Source: a virus
Length of the DNA: 43,597 nucleotides
Strand: one strand, 5' to 3'
Virus record (IMG/VR): IMGVR_UViG_3300011440_000016
Span: 1 to 43,597 of that record
Shown in pieces: positions 25,002-32,952 of the stretch (the first letter of the stretch is position 1; every line of letters begins with the position of its first letter). The translations under genes and the position numbers were made by a program. The notes under the pieces were generated by a model. It made no database searches, was not told the origin of the DNA, and was given only the letters and a program-made list of their open reading frames with translations.

Positions 25002-25198
25002 TAATTCTTACTAGCTTCATTCTCTTTCTTCCACTCTTGGTAGAGGAAATATGCTTCTAAGAGATCATCTAGAGCATCTTCCATCTTCTGAACGATATTG
25101 TCAATAGATTTTCCTCTGAGAGCAGATTCTCTAATTGCGTTGTGGATTGTAGCAACTCTTCCTGCTTTCAGGATCATTTCGTGTTCTTGTCCAGTCAT
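25001..25198 (-). CDS. Hypothetical helical protein, 65 aa
   Basis: ATGA overlap with the upstream gene. Almost entirely helical and charged (KAGRVATIHNAIRESALRG; VQKMEDALDDLLEAYFLY). Probably a small regulatory or accessory protein. No family recognised. Confidence 0.75.
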   Translation of the reverse strand: MTGQEHEMILKAGRVATIHNAIRESALRGKSIDNIVQKMEDALDDLLEAYFLYQEWKKENEASKN

Positions 25199-25359
25199 GA
25201 CTTTCTTACTATCTCTAATCCTCGTTCTTCTAATGCTGCCATAAATTGACGTACTATAGAGTACATCACTTCTTGAATTTTATCAGGTTCAGCAAAAGTA
25301 ATTTTATGAAATGGAAGCTTCCACAAGCACCATTCAAGTTCTTTGTCTATTAGTGCCAT
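25195..25359 (-). CDS. Hypothetical protein, 54 aa
   Basis: ATG at 25359 with GAGGA 5 nt upstream; the stop overlaps the next ATG as ATGA. It begins MALIDKELEWCLWKLPFHK and continues as a helix (KIQEVMYSIVRQFMAALEER). The function is unknown. Confidence 0.7.
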   Translation of the reverse strand: MALIDKELEWCLWKLPFHKITFAEPDKIQEVMYSIVRQFMAALEERGLEIVRKS

Positions 25360-25360
25360 G

Positions 25361-25537
25361 CTAATCCTCGTAATACATTAGTGTTGGGCCAGAAACTCTA
25401 ATTATATCTCTAGATCCAAGGACTAGTTCATATGCGTCGAAATCTGGAACTGCGCTCCAAGCACTAACAGGAAGTTGATATTTTTGTATAAATCTAGCTA
25501 AGGCTAGTGGGAAGGGCCCACCTTTATAATCATCCAT
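25361..25537 (-). CDS. Hypothetical protein, 58 aa
   Basis: ATG at 25537 forms TAATG with the DNA polymerase stop. It contains YKGGPFPLALARFIQKYQLP and ends VSGPTLMYYED. Its coding end supplies the GAGGA for the following gene. The function is unknown; co-translation with polA suggests a replication accessory. Confidence 0.7.
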   Translation of the reverse strand: MDDYKGGPFPLALARFIQKYQLPVSAWSAVPDFDAYELVLGSRDIIRVSGPTLMYYED

Positions 25538-27240
25538 TAGTTTAGTCTCTTTCTGTCCATTCTAAAGCTAAGTCCGAAGGCTGCTTTAGTCCAGCCTTCC
25601 ATTATGTTTTGTATCTCGATCGTATCTGCCTCACTATCTACATCAAGCCAGATGCTATCATGTACCTGATTAACGATACACGCTCCTGCATCGTGAGCTT
25701 TAAGCATACTGCGTTTAACAATCTCAAATGCCCCGCCCTGAATAATCGAGTTAAACGCCGATCTATATTCTGATGGGTACTGGAAGTGTCTAGTTCTCCC
25801 AGACCACATATCGATCTGTCCGTATTGTTCTGCTACTGCTTGTGCGTCGTCTGCTCTGGCGAAGATTTCCCAGTAAGCCTTTTTGTAGCCTGCATGAATC
25901 TTAGCGGCAATTGAATATGACACACCAAGTTGTTTTTGGAGGACCTCAATACCACCTCCAAACGACATGAGATAATTGATAGTCTTAGCTTGTTGTCTGC
26001 CGATACTGACACCAGCCTGAGCCGAAACATCATCTGCCACAAGTTGATGGAAATCTCCCTCCGCTTCAAATAGTTCAAGGAGGATACGACTCTGAGCGTA
26101 TACCGCTGCCAAACGATACTCAATTGTCCGAAAGTCCACTTCCCATAGCTGTCTGCCTGTGGTGGGGAGGAATAGCTTCTTAACATAGGCATCCTTCCAT
26201 TCCTCTCTTGGTATCTGTTGTAAGTTGGGCTTTTCGCATGACAAGCGGCCTGTCTCGGTGCCATGCTGCTTGAAAGTTGGGTAAAGAATTGGATCGTCCC
26301 TGGTAGTGAGCCTAAGATACGACGAGAAATAGCTTGACCTTTGCTTAGCAGTTTTCCTATACTCATGTATGAGGGCGCAGACAGGATGACCCTGTCCTGC
26401 AAGCCACGATAATGATACTTGTGGTACCCCAGTCTTAGGAGTACGAGATGGAACTTTTAACCCTAAACCGAGTGGAGGATCGGCAAAGAGTTTGGGATGT
26501 AATTGCGTCGGCTTGGCGGGATCAAATCCCAACTCCTGCTGAATCTCATCTAGACGAATATCGCACTTCTGATCCAGACTCTCACAGAGAGTCCTATTTA
26601 TTGGGAGTCCACGTCTTTCGATTTCCGCTAGAAGTAGCATAAATCGTCGATCAACATTCTCCCACAATTTCACATGTTTAGCTTCTGTCTTTGAAAGGAG
26701 TTTCTCTCGGAGTTGTGGGAGATGTTGAACGTCCTGGATCGCGTATTCAGCCATGTAATGAGTAGGCGCTGATTCCCACCCAAAGGCCTTCATTGCCTTT
26801 TTCTCAATCTTCTTCTTTTTCTCACCTAAGTATTTCGTAAGAACTTCATCTAGCTCATGACCTACAGGTTTGTGGTTTTCGTCTATGTAGACTGATTGCA
26901 TCATCGTGCATTCGAGCGCACCTGTAGGTAGTTTGATTCCGGCCTTCTCTAGGACGTTGTAGTCGAACTTCATGTTATGTGCTATAATTGGCCCCGAGAA
27001 GTCAATAAATAGATCTGATGGAATTACGAAATTCTGCTGTGGAATTCCTCCGAACGGCAGATGACCTACAGGAATGTACCAGCTATTTTGTGAAGTCGTT
27101 ATTGCGAGTCCTAAAAGTTTGCGTAGGGATTCTGGGTCGTGTTTCTCCAACCATGTCGTCTCCGTGTCTAAAGCTAAGATTTTCGCCTTCTGAATTTCCT
27201 CCCGTATCTGCTGGAATTGCTCGTTGTTCGTCAGTAGCAT
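25537..27240 (-). CDS. polA: DNA polymerase A family with 3'-5' exonuclease, 567 aa
   Basis: Replicative phage polymerase. The N-terminal exonuclease domain shows LALDTET (residues 21-27), then IAHNMKFDYN and YAIQDVQHL. The polymerase motifs are: A, WEVDFRTIEYRLA near 365; B, RQQAKTINYLMSFGG near 410 (Arg, Lys and Tyr as in O-helix motifs); and C, IVNQVHDSIWLDV near 528. Motif C has His-Asp-Ser where His-Asp-Glu is usual. No 5'-nuclease domain, as in other phage polymerases of 550-600 aa. The start lies inside the 3' end of the primase-helicase gene (158-nt overlap). Confidence 0.93.
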   Translation of the reverse strand: MLLTNNEQFQQIREEIQKAKILALDTETTWLEKHDPESLRKLLGLAITTSQNSWYIPVGHLPFGGIPQQNFVIPSDLFIDFSGPIIAHNMKFDYNVLEKAGIKLPTGALECTMMQSVYIDENHKPVGHELDEVLTKYLGEKKKKIEKKAMKAFGWESAPTHYMAEYAIQDVQHLPQLREKLLSKTEAKHVKLWENVDRRFMLLLAEIERRGLPINRTLCESLDQKCDIRLDEIQQELGFDPAKPTQLHPKLFADPPLGLGLKVPSRTPKTGVPQVSLSWLAGQGHPVCALIHEYRKTAKQRSSYFSSYLRLTTRDDPILYPTFKQHGTETGRLSCEKPNLQQIPREEWKDAYVKKLFLPTTGRQLWEVDFRTIEYRLAAVYAQSRILLELFEAEGDFHQLVADDVSAQAGVSIGRQQAKTINYLMSFGGGIEVLQKQLGVSYSIAAKIHAGYKKAYWEIFARADDAQAVAEQYGQIDMWSGRTRHFQYPSEYRSAFNSIIQGGAFEIVKRSMLKAHDAGACIVNQVHDSIWLDVDSEADTIEIQNIMEGWTKAAFGLSFRMDRKRLN

Positions 27241-28801
27241 TTTTCCTCACAAACCATAGATTCTCGTTGCGCTCCATCAAGAAAGAGCCTTTTGGCCCGA
27301 AGCGGGCCTTTACGATTCCAAACTCAATATCACCGTTACGTTCTTCCCACAAGACTATTGCGGTATCCGAATCCTTACCGAATTGGAATGAGCCTGTAAT
27401 GTCGTGAATAGACTTAGGCTTTTTGTTTCCTTCAGTAGCTTTTCTAGTATGGTGAATGAGGATTATTGCGACCCCATATCTACGCCGTATCTTTCGGCAC
27501 CACAACATTGCTCTTCGAGCTTCTGCATTAGCTGATTCCGAAGCATCATCAAATAACTCGGTAAGAGAGTCGATAATCACTACAGTGGGTTGTAATTCAT
27601 CGATGATATCCTCGTATGCAGCTAAATTAGCTCGCTCGTCAATCATGTTCAACTGAGGCATAAAATCTCCCCATTCCTTCTTTTGGTGAGAGATTATGTA
27701 CTTGACTGATCGAACATCCATTTCTAGAGATAGAAGCAAAGGCTTATGTAGCTCTGAGGCTTGATATCCAACCCATTTTTGTTGTCTCTCTAAGAGATAC
27801 ATCAGCTGTAAAGCTAGCTGAGTTTTACCTACACCTGGCGCCGAAGCAATAAGCATTTGACCAGTAGTTGATAACAGATTTGGAAGCACCCACTGTAGGT
27901 CATCAACGTATTTGAGAATTTGCTCTGCGTTGTAGACGATAATAGCAGATTCGGCGGAATGCTTATGGATCGCATAATCCGCAAGCTGCGAAAGACGGGA
28001 CATTTGATCTGTCCGAAGAGCGAATTTTTGGATTCTCTCATCTGCATGTTTCAGCAGAGATACAATCTCCAAATGAGTCAAAGACTCTTCTGCCAATTCG
28101 TTAGCAAGACGTGTTAAGAAGGATGACCTGTAGGGTTCTCCTGGTGCTTCCTTTCTTACCATCCGTAAGACTTTCCCTGGAAGGGAATGGTTCGCTAGGA
28201 TGTCTTCAACCTTTAGAAGCGCTCCAATCTCAATCTCCTGATTAGGAGGCAAAGTTATCTTTGGAACGAAGTCGAAGACTTCTATAGTAAAAGCTTCATT
28301 ACTCGCATGACGTAACTCAACCGGCATTCCTCGTTTGAAATTGAAGGTACCAGGAGGACGTAGTAGTTGTGTTGAATCCCACCCAGACGAATCAGCCTGT
28401 AGGTGATATGTCAGTCGTCGATTTATGTTCTCAACTGTTGGACCTGAGGATGCAGGTATTCGCCAATAACAGTGACAGTGAGTTGAAAGACTGGTTTGTA
28501 CTATGAGAGTAGGTTCGGGGACTTTTCTTCCTGAAAAGTCAATTTCGGTAGCACCATCGAACTCCACCCAGACAGTTTGCACTTTCTTAACAGCGTCTTT
28601 AGTAGCTCTCTTTTCAGAGTAGACCGCTGGAGAAATATAGACTTCCCCGCCGCCAGATTGAACGTGATAAACAAGTTCGTCTTTTTGAGCGGGGTACTTA
28701 AACCAATTGGGATCAAAACTGTTCTCTGTTTTAACTGGAGAATATACATATCCGTCAAGTCCATCAAAGAGAATGTCTAAATAAGTCTCTAGATCATTCA
28801 A
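27083..28801 (-). CDS. Primase-helicase fusion (AEP-like primase plus RecA-fold ATPase), 572 aa
   Basis: Primes and unwinds DNA at the fork. The N-terminal part has VWVEFDGA near 77, SLSTHCHCYWRI near 105 and LLRPPGTFNFK near 143, the strand-motif order of archaeo-eukaryotic-type primases of phages and plasmids. The C-terminal half has Walker A ASAPGVGKTQLAL near 318, Walker B TVVIIDSLTEL near 405 and AIILIHHTRK near 450, as in RepA/DnaB-like replicative helicases of the AAA_25 group. The tail is disordered and overlaps polA. A structured leader precedes it. Confidence 0.82.
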   Translation of the reverse strand: MNDLETYLDILFDGLDGYVYSPVKTENSFDPNWFKYPAQKDELVYHVQSGGGEVYISPAVYSEKRATKDAVKKVQTVWVEFDGATEIDFSGRKVPEPTLIVQTSLSTHCHCYWRIPASSGPTVENINRRLTYHLQADSSGWDSTQLLRPPGTFNFKRGMPVELRHASNEAFTIEVFDFVPKITLPPNQEIEIGALLKVEDILANHSLPGKVLRMVRKEAPGEPYRSSFLTRLANELAEESLTHLEIVSLLKHADERIQKFALRTDQMSRLSQLADYAIHKHSAESAIIVYNAEQILKYVDDLQWVLPNLLSTTGQMLIASAPGVGKTQLALQLMYLLERQQKWVGYQASELHKPLLLSLEMDVRSVKYIISHQKKEWGDFMPQLNMIDERANLAAYEDIIDELQPTVVIIDSLTELFDDASESANAEARRAMLWCRKIRRRYGVAIILIHHTRKATEGNKKPKSIHDITGSFQFGKDSDTAIVLWEERNGDIEFGIVKARFGPKGSFLMERNENLWFVRKNATDEQRAIPADTGGNSEGENLSFRHGDDMVGETRPRIPTQTFRTRNNDFTK

Positions 28802-28817
28802 TTAAACCCCCAGAATA

Positions 28818-28919
28818 GTAAACCCCTCGCCGATTCGCTTTTTCGTGTGTCTATTGACCTTTGTGTTTGTAGTTGGAACCCGACAAACGGCACGATATGC
28901 GGATAGACGAGGGGTTTAC
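28818..28919 (-). promoter_or_regulatory. Structured leader upstream of primase-helicase
   Basis: GTAAACCCCTCG (28818-28829) and CGAGGGGTTTAC (28908-28919) are perfect 12-bp inverted repeats enclosing about 78 nt, which contains a second nested pair, GTCTAT with ATAGAC. The whole gap between the ssDNA-binding gene and the primase start is used. It may be a translational operator, an RNA-processing element or a terminator/antiterminator; no T-run follows. Confidence 0.6.
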
Positions 28920-28930
28920 GTTCTTGTTAG

Positions 28931-29356
28931 TTAGACAGAATACCAGGCATTCGGACCCTGGGGAACCAGTTTCCAGCCGAGTTTTCCGCCTCCCTTATCG
29001 TAGGATTCATGCACCATTGCACAACCTACAGTGTCTCCTATGAATCGATCGACATCAGTAAGGTCGAGAGCATCATCTTCCAGGTCTTCACCTGTCAATG
29101 CTTCAAAGAATGGCTTTGCGCCCCAAGGGTTTTCCTTGTCAACCCAAATCCAATGCTTTACCTTGAACTTGTCGTCTTCATAGTCCTCGATTTTGAAATC
29201 CAACACAACGTTGAATCCCTTGCCCTTTGACTCATCCTTCTTAGGTTGAGCCAACTTGTAATCGGTAATCAGCAAGGTGTAGTTGTCTTCGGGAGGAAGA
29301 TCCTCCTTAGTGAACTCTTTCGCCTTGCCAAAGTCAATTGAAAAATCATCAGACAT
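28931..29356 (-). CDS. DUF669-like ssDNA-binding protein, 141 aa
   Basis: Partner of the Sak4-like ATPase immediately upstream (8-nt overlap). The OB-type layout is visible: EDNYTLLITDYKLAQPKKDES, then GKGFNVVLDFKIEDYEDDKFKVKHWIWVD, and a C-terminal FIGDTVGCAMVHESYDKGGGK. Proteins of this type regularly follow phage AAA_24 recombinases and bind ssDNA. The assignment is by architecture and pairing. Confidence 0.7.
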   Translation of the reverse strand: MSDDFSIDFGKAKEFTKEDLPPEDNYTLLITDYKLAQPKKDESKGKGFNVVLDFKIEDYEDDKFKVKHWIWVDKENPWGAKPFFEALTGEDLEDDALDLTDVDRFIGDTVGCAMVHESYDKGGGKLGWKLVPQGPNAWYSV

Positions 29357-30062
29357 TGCCGAAGATTTCCTTCCATGTTGGGTTCTCGATATAAATATCT
29401 TGAATGTTTAATCTGTTCTTAGCTTCGATGGTTCGTGTTCTATTTAAATAAAGCCGTCGTGTAACTCCTTTTGTTGTAGCCGGTCTGGCGTCCATATACC
29501 CTACGACGTTCACAAGTCTTGTAACTGCTTGTTGTAGCCTGGGAGTAATATCCGGATAAATACCTGTAACCTCAGTTTTCCCTTCGGCGTCCTTTTCCTT
29601 GTCAACTCGTTCATGTCCTATAATGACCACATTAATTGGTGCATTCTGTAGGAAACCAAAAAGATCGGTAAATGCTTGTGTAGCGTACTTGTAATCCTTT
29701 TCCCAGAATTCATGTGCCTGTCTCTTTGAATTCGGTTTAGCTACATCGGCTGCCAATTTTTGGCGCATGAAGTAGTCTAAAGCTGTAGTAACAGAATCAA
29801 AGACGATTGTTTTTGCTTCCTTCCCCCGAACGATCTTTTCTATATCTCGTCGCATTTCGTCAATATCTCTCGGTGTCTTCACCGGAGTATCACAATATTC
29901 TGGCCAATGTTTCAGTGTTTCTGTAGAAGACTCAAAGTCTTCCCAACAAGGCTCTGGAGCATCAGCACAAAATCTAGTTTTACCTGCTCCCGCAGGGCCA
30001 TAGATTAAAGCCTTGATGAAAGAGACTCTTTCTCTAACAGGCTGAAAGCCTACTATTTCCAT
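29349..30062 (-). CDS. Sak4-like RecA-fold recombinase ATPase, 237 aa
   Basis: Phage single-strand annealing/recombination ATPase (AAA_24, Sak4 group). Walker A YGPAGAGKTRF is near residues 21-31, Walker B TIVFDSVTTAL near 84-94, and a polar sensor VVIIGHERVD near 146. The C-terminal part ends in KNRLNIQDIYIENPTWKEIFG. It lies beside a DUF669-like protein and a Cas4-like nuclease, a typical recombination module. The start overlaps the upstream stop as TGATG. Confidence 0.85.
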   Translation of the reverse strand: MEIVGFQPVRERVSFIKALIYGPAGAGKTRFCADAPEPCWEDFESSTETLKHWPEYCDTPVKTPRDIDEMRRDIEKIVRGKEAKTIVFDSVTTALDYFMRQKLAADVAKPNSKRQAHEFWEKDYKYATQAFTDLFGFLQNAPINVVIIGHERVDKEKDAEGKTEVTGIYPDITPRLQQAVTRLVNVVGYMDARPATTKGVTRRLYLNRTRTIEAKNRLNIQDIYIENPTWKEIFGNV

Positions 30063-30157
30063 CAGTCTTCACTATCAGGTTCAGATCGCCTACCGCAACA
30101 TTCTGGACAATTGAACCACGGCTTGAAATCATGCTCTTCACATGCTTTCTCATTCAT
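30062..30157 (-). CDS. Small Cys-rich protein, 31 aa
   Basis: ATGA overlap with the upstream gene and TGATG overlap with the Sak4 gene. It begins MNEKACEEHDFKPWFNCPECC, giving C6, C18, C21 and C22 with a His, and ends with an acidic tail. Looks like a minimal zinc ribbon. Coupled translation is the main support. Confidence 0.55.
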   Translation of the reverse strand: MNEKACEEHDFKPWFNCPECCGRRSEPDSED

Positions 30158-30366
30158 TTTTTGCCATTCTGAATTGTAGTTTCTGTTCCTTTAGCAACAA
30201 AAACTTCATGGGTTGTAAAAGACTCTAATGCTCCCTTAAAGAATTCTTCTTTGAAGTAACCCTCACCTTCCCCTACGATGATTTTCTTCACAGTTCCATC
30301 TTTAAAACGAACGATAAAATGGTCAATTGGTACTTGTATCATTGGAGTCGTGACTGGTAGATTCAC
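30154..30366 (-). CDS. Hypothetical protein, 62-70 aa
   Basis: Start is GTG 30366 or ATG 30342; both lie inside the end of the Cas4-like gene. Core FIVRFKDGTVKKIIVGEGEGYF followed by EEFFKGALESFTTHEVFVA reads as small beta-alpha protein. Function unknown. Neither start has a strong ribosome binding site. Confidence 0.65.
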   Translation of the reverse strand: MNLPVTTPMIQVPIDHFIVRFKDGTVKKIIVGEGEGYFKEEFFKGALESFTTHEVFVAKGTETTIQNGKK

Positions 30367-31261
30367 TGAAAGAGGGGTGCTTTCTCTTAGAGTCCCTGGT
30401 CACGTGAACGAAACTATGGCTGATTACATTACTGGAATCAATCCCTTTGCGTTCCAACATGCAAGGAGTCTCATACGCACAGTACCCACAATGGGATGCG
30501 TAATACGGGATCGGTTCAGACTCTAACATCTTAGCGATCTGCTTACAAATCGTTTTATAAGCGATTTCAAGCTCCCGTTCGGTATAGGCTACCGTTGAGA
30601 AAGTAAATGCCTTATCATAGGTGATGGGGCTTTTCTGGTCTTTTGTATTGATATAGCTAATTTCGGCGACTGCAACTTCCCCAGTTAACATCCAGAGAAT
30701 GACGGCGTAGAATAATAGCTGATATGAATGCCTAGCGTCCGCTTTAGTCCAAGCTCTATCTCCTGTCTTATGATCTCTTAATCTAAGTCGACCCTGAGAA
30801 TCTCGATAAATAAGATCGCAGTATCCAAAGAGAGCTAGAGTTTCAGAGATTTCATGTTCAAGCTCATGCTCAACTTCCATCACCATAATTCCGGCATCAA
30901 TCTTTGGAGACTGCTCTGTTATGTATCGAACCATCGCACGACTGATTACAGCGTATACTGGAATCAGGTGGGAATCTCTAGGAATCTCTAGTCTAGAGAC
31001 ATCATTCTTAATTCTTGCTAGAATTTGTGCACGTGCGAAATCTGAGCCTGGCTCAACACCAGCTTTGTAGTTGTTATATAAAACATGGGCTAATTCGTGA
31101 AAGTAGTTTCCTTTGTCGAAGAAGAATTTTCGTTCCTTACCTACAGGTAGGAGTTCTAAGTTGTATACATAGTTATGCTTCATGGCACACGTTTGAAACG
31201 TGCTAATTCGAGATGGGCTGACTAGTAACTTCGTCAACTGTGGTAAAGAGAGTTCCGTCAT
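30323..31261 (-). CDS. Cas4-like PD-(D/E)XK nuclease with Fe-S cysteines, 312 aa
   Basis: RecB/AddB-type exonuclease processing DNA ends for recombination. ATG 31261 is chosen with AGAGGA 4 nt upstream. SPSRISTFQTCAMKHNY near 15-31 carries the first cysteine (C25), GNYFHELAH near 50 is motif I, LFGYCDLIYRDSQG near 143 the Asp, LRLRDHKTG near 160 the DxK pair, and HSYQLLFYAV near 178 the QxxxY. The C-terminal HCGYCAYETPC supplies three cysteines for an iron-sulfur cluster. No CRISPR array is present, so this is a phage recombination nuclease and not CRISPR adaptation. Confidence 0.85.
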   Translation of the reverse strand: MTELSLPQLTKLLVSPSRISTFQTCAMKHNYVYNLELLPVGKERKFFFDKGNYFHELAHVLYNNYKAGVEPGSDFARAQILARIKNDVSRLEIPRDSHLIPVYAVISRAMVRYITEQSPKIDAGIMVMEVEHELEHEISETLALFGYCDLIYRDSQGRLRLRDHKTGDRAWTKADARHSYQLLFYAVILWMLTGEVAVAEISYINTKDQKSPITYDKAFTFSTVAYTERELEIAYKTICKQIAKMLESEPIPYYASHCGYCAYETPCMLERKGIDSSNVISHSFVHVTRDSKRKHPSFSESTSHDSNDTSTN

Positions 31262-31361
31262 AAATTCCTCTAATAATGTCATCAAGTGTCAGACCTGAGG
31301 ACTGCAAGTCAAGCAGCCATTCCAAAATAGCGGTCTGCTGGTCGGGGGTGAAAGTAATCAT
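31203..31361 (-). CDS. Hypothetical acidic protein, 52 aa
   Basis: ATG at 31361 with AAAGGAGG 4 nt upstream, one of the strongest ribosome binding sites here. Sequence MITFTPDQQTAILEWLLDLQ followed by LTLDDIIRGIYDG. Overlaps the Cas4-like start by 59 nt in another frame. Function unknown. Confidence 0.65.
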   Translation of the reverse strand: MITFTPDQQTAILEWLLDLQSSGLTLDDIIRGIYDGTLFTTVDEVTSQPISN

Positions 31362-31486
31362 TATCCCTCCTTTCTAGTTACTGCTGCCTTTCTGCATATT
31401 GCACAGGTTATAAATCCAGGTGTAGGGGGTCTACGTTTACACAGTGGGCAGATATTCAGTGTATCCGCAGTTATCAACCGTGTCAA
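31361..31486 (-). CDS. Minimal zinc-ribbon protein, 41 aa
   Basis: The TTG start at 31486 overlaps the exonuclease TGA (TTGA) with GAGGGG upstream, and its stop overlaps the next ATG (TAATG). NICPLCKRRPPTPG and FITCAICRKA give two CxxC pairs, a compact zinc ribbon. Role unknown. Support comes from coupled overlaps and the clean Cys pattern. Confidence 0.65.
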   Translation of the reverse strand: MTRLITADTLNICPLCKRRPPTPGFITCAICRKAAVTRKEG

Positions 31487-32058
31487 ATCCCCTCGCCAAA
31501 GATATGCTCGAAGACTTCCTTAGCCTTACGAGCATCTCCAATCGCAGTATGTTTATCCTTACCCGCTGATGCAATATCCATTGCTTTAAAAAGCGAGTCT
31601 GATTTGATTGGAAGATCAAGTTCGTGGAATCCCTTATTCTTATCATTAGCCCCTGCTAGAAAGCCAAGCGAAAGGCATTCGACATCCATCAAATGGTAAT
31701 GCCAAGGATGGTTATGGTTTTCTATCTGATTTCTACCATCACCATAATGTCTCCACAATGCATGAAGACGCTCAGAATCGAACCACGGACAAGCCCCGAC
31801 TAAATGGCGACCCTGTAGGAGTTCCTCTAGTTTTCTAGCTGTCTCAAAAGGTGCTAATGCTGTTTCTGGATCGTATTCAGTTCCAAATCGGGTGTTCTCT
31901 TTAACCCATTCATCGACATGAAGAGAGTCTACCCAGTTTTGCCAACGATACTCTTCTTCGTCTATGATGATTGCAATGTCCCAGATACTATGAAACTCAG
32001 GATGAAGTCCTGTAGTTTCGGTATCAATGAATGCTACTTGGCTGCGTTGATAACTCAT
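31483..32058 (-). CDS. DnaQ-like DEDDh exonuclease, 191 aa
   Basis: 3'-5' exonuclease of the proofreading type. VAFIDTETTGLHPE near residues 8-21 gives the first two acids (D12, E14), DVECLSLGF near 125 the third and HTAIGDARKA near 171-180 the His and Asp of ExoIIIepsilon. ATG follows GGAGGG. PolA here also has an exonuclease domain, so this enzyme may serve in end resection or nucleotide scavenging. Confidence 0.82.
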   Translation of the reverse strand: MSYQRSQVAFIDTETTGLHPEFHSIWDIAIIIDEEEYRWQNWVDSLHVDEWVKENTRFGTEYDPETALAPFETARKLEELLQGRHLVGACPWFDSERLHALWRHYGDGRNQIENHNHPWHYHLMDVECLSLGFLAGANDKNKGFHELDLPIKSDSLFKAMDIASAGKDKHTAIGDARKAKEVFEHIFGEGI

Positions 32059-32207
32059 TTGCCCTCCGTTAATTCTACATAAAGTTCATTTTCAGATGTT
32101 CTACGAAGTCTAAGACTATCTATGTCTCCATGTTCTTGAAGAACTTCTAGATTACCGTTTTGAGCTAGAACTCTACCTAATTTTTCTATTAGTTCTAAGA
32201 TTTTCAC
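32055..32207 (-). CDS. Hypothetical protein, 50 aa
   Basis: GTG start at 32207 overlaps the preceding TGA; the stop overlaps the exonuclease ATG as ATGA. Begins MKILELIEKLGRVLAQNG and continues LEVLQEHGDIDSLRLRR. Small helical-beta protein of unknown role. Confidence 0.65.
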   Translation of the reverse strand: MKILELIEKLGRVLAQNGNLEVLQEHGDIDSLRLRRTSENELYVELTEGK

Positions 32208-32452
32208 ATTTTTCTCAATTCACTTCTGATATGTTTTACTAAACCTTTATAGATGAATTCTATAGCTTCATCTAAAGATTCTCCATTACGGAAATATTCG
32301 TCTGAAAGATAAATTTCAGACTGACACGAAAAGGCTAAGGATAGGTGAGTGCTATCAGGAACATCATCAGTACGACATGTATGCCAATTTCCTGGGTGTT
32401 TCTTTTTAGCTATTGCAAGAACCTGCTCCGGTGTAGGTCGTTTCTTAATCAT
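32204..32452 (-). CDS. Hypothetical protein, 82 aa
   Basis: ATG 32452 (MIKKRPTPEQ) is preferred because it lies at the end of the preceding gene (8-nt overlap); an upstream ATG at 32494 would overlap more. It contains VLAIAKKKHPGNWHTC, SLAFSCQSEIYLSD and a C-terminal helix. The family is unknown. Confidence 0.68.
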   Translation of the reverse strand: MIKKRPTPEQVLAIAKKKHPGNWHTCRTDDVPDSTHLSLAFSCQSEIYLSDEYFRNGESLDEAIEFIYKGLVKHIRSELRKM

Positions 32453-32867
32453 CCCACATAGCCCAATACATCCATAGGTTAGAACCTGCCCCATATATAG
32501 CTAAAGAATCTACTCTAATTCTATTACCGTTTTGATAACAAGCTACCACAGTAATAGTCCCACCGCCGGACGGACCGCAAGTAATATTACGATCAACAAG
32601 GGTTTCATCTTCTTCGGCAACGACGAATACAATTTCATTGGTACCACCAGTATTGTTAATAGCAAGATTTCCTGCTGTGTCAACATAGATAGAGGTAACG
32701 CCAACGCAATGATGAAAATAATCATCGAGAACTCTCGGTACAACTTTAGTTCCAGCCCCATTTAAAGTATCGAACCGAACGACACAACCTCTTTCTATGA
32801 TAGGATTAGTGTCAGATTCTGGAACAATCATTACTGTTCCAGCAAGCAAGAGATGAGCTAGTTTCAT
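32445..32867 (-). CDS. Hypothetical secreted or surface-type protein, 140 aa
   Basis: ATG with AAGG 5 nt upstream. A hydrophobic N-terminus (MKLAHLLLAGTVMIVPE) may be a short signal or anchor, but it lacks a clear cleavage site. The rest is beta-rich (CVVRFDTLNGAGTKVV; IYVDTAGNLAINNTG; GGTITVVACYQNGNRIRVDS), like a virion decoration or carbohydrate-binding domain. It follows the threonine-rich secreted protein gene. Confidence 0.68.
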   Translation of the reverse strand: MKLAHLLLAGTVMIVPESDTNPIIERGCVVRFDTLNGAGTKVVPRVLDDYFHHCVGVTSIYVDTAGNLAINNTGGTNEIVFVVAEEDETLVDRNITCGPSGGGTITVVACYQNGNRIRVDSLAIYGAGSNLWMYWAMWDD

Positions 32868-32889
32868 GGTTACCTTAATACAGGAGAGA

Positions 32890-32950
32890 CTCGGTATCTT
32901 CTGGGGGTGAAAATACCGAGCCTACAATCCTGTCCTCCGGCGGGGGAGGA
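32890..32950 (-). terminator. Two hairpins downstream of the threonine-rich gene
   Basis: CTCGGTAT (32890-32897) pairs with ATACCGAG (32913-32920), and TCCTCC (32933-32938) with GGAGGA (32945-32950). They occupy the gap after the stop of the 32953-33597 gene. TTTT follows the second hairpin only on the + strand. A terminator or processing role for the leftward transcript is possible but not proven. Confidence 0.45.
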
Positions 32951-32952
32951 TT

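Noticed and set aside
25833-26402. 189-aa ORF inside polA in another frame
   Set aside because: Lies wholly within the conserved polymerase domain and has a shadow-like composition.
30323-31261. CRISPR-Cas adaptation module
   Set aside because: The Cas4-like nuclease stands alone with Sak4 and DUF669-like genes; no repeat-spacer array or Cas1/Cas2 is present.
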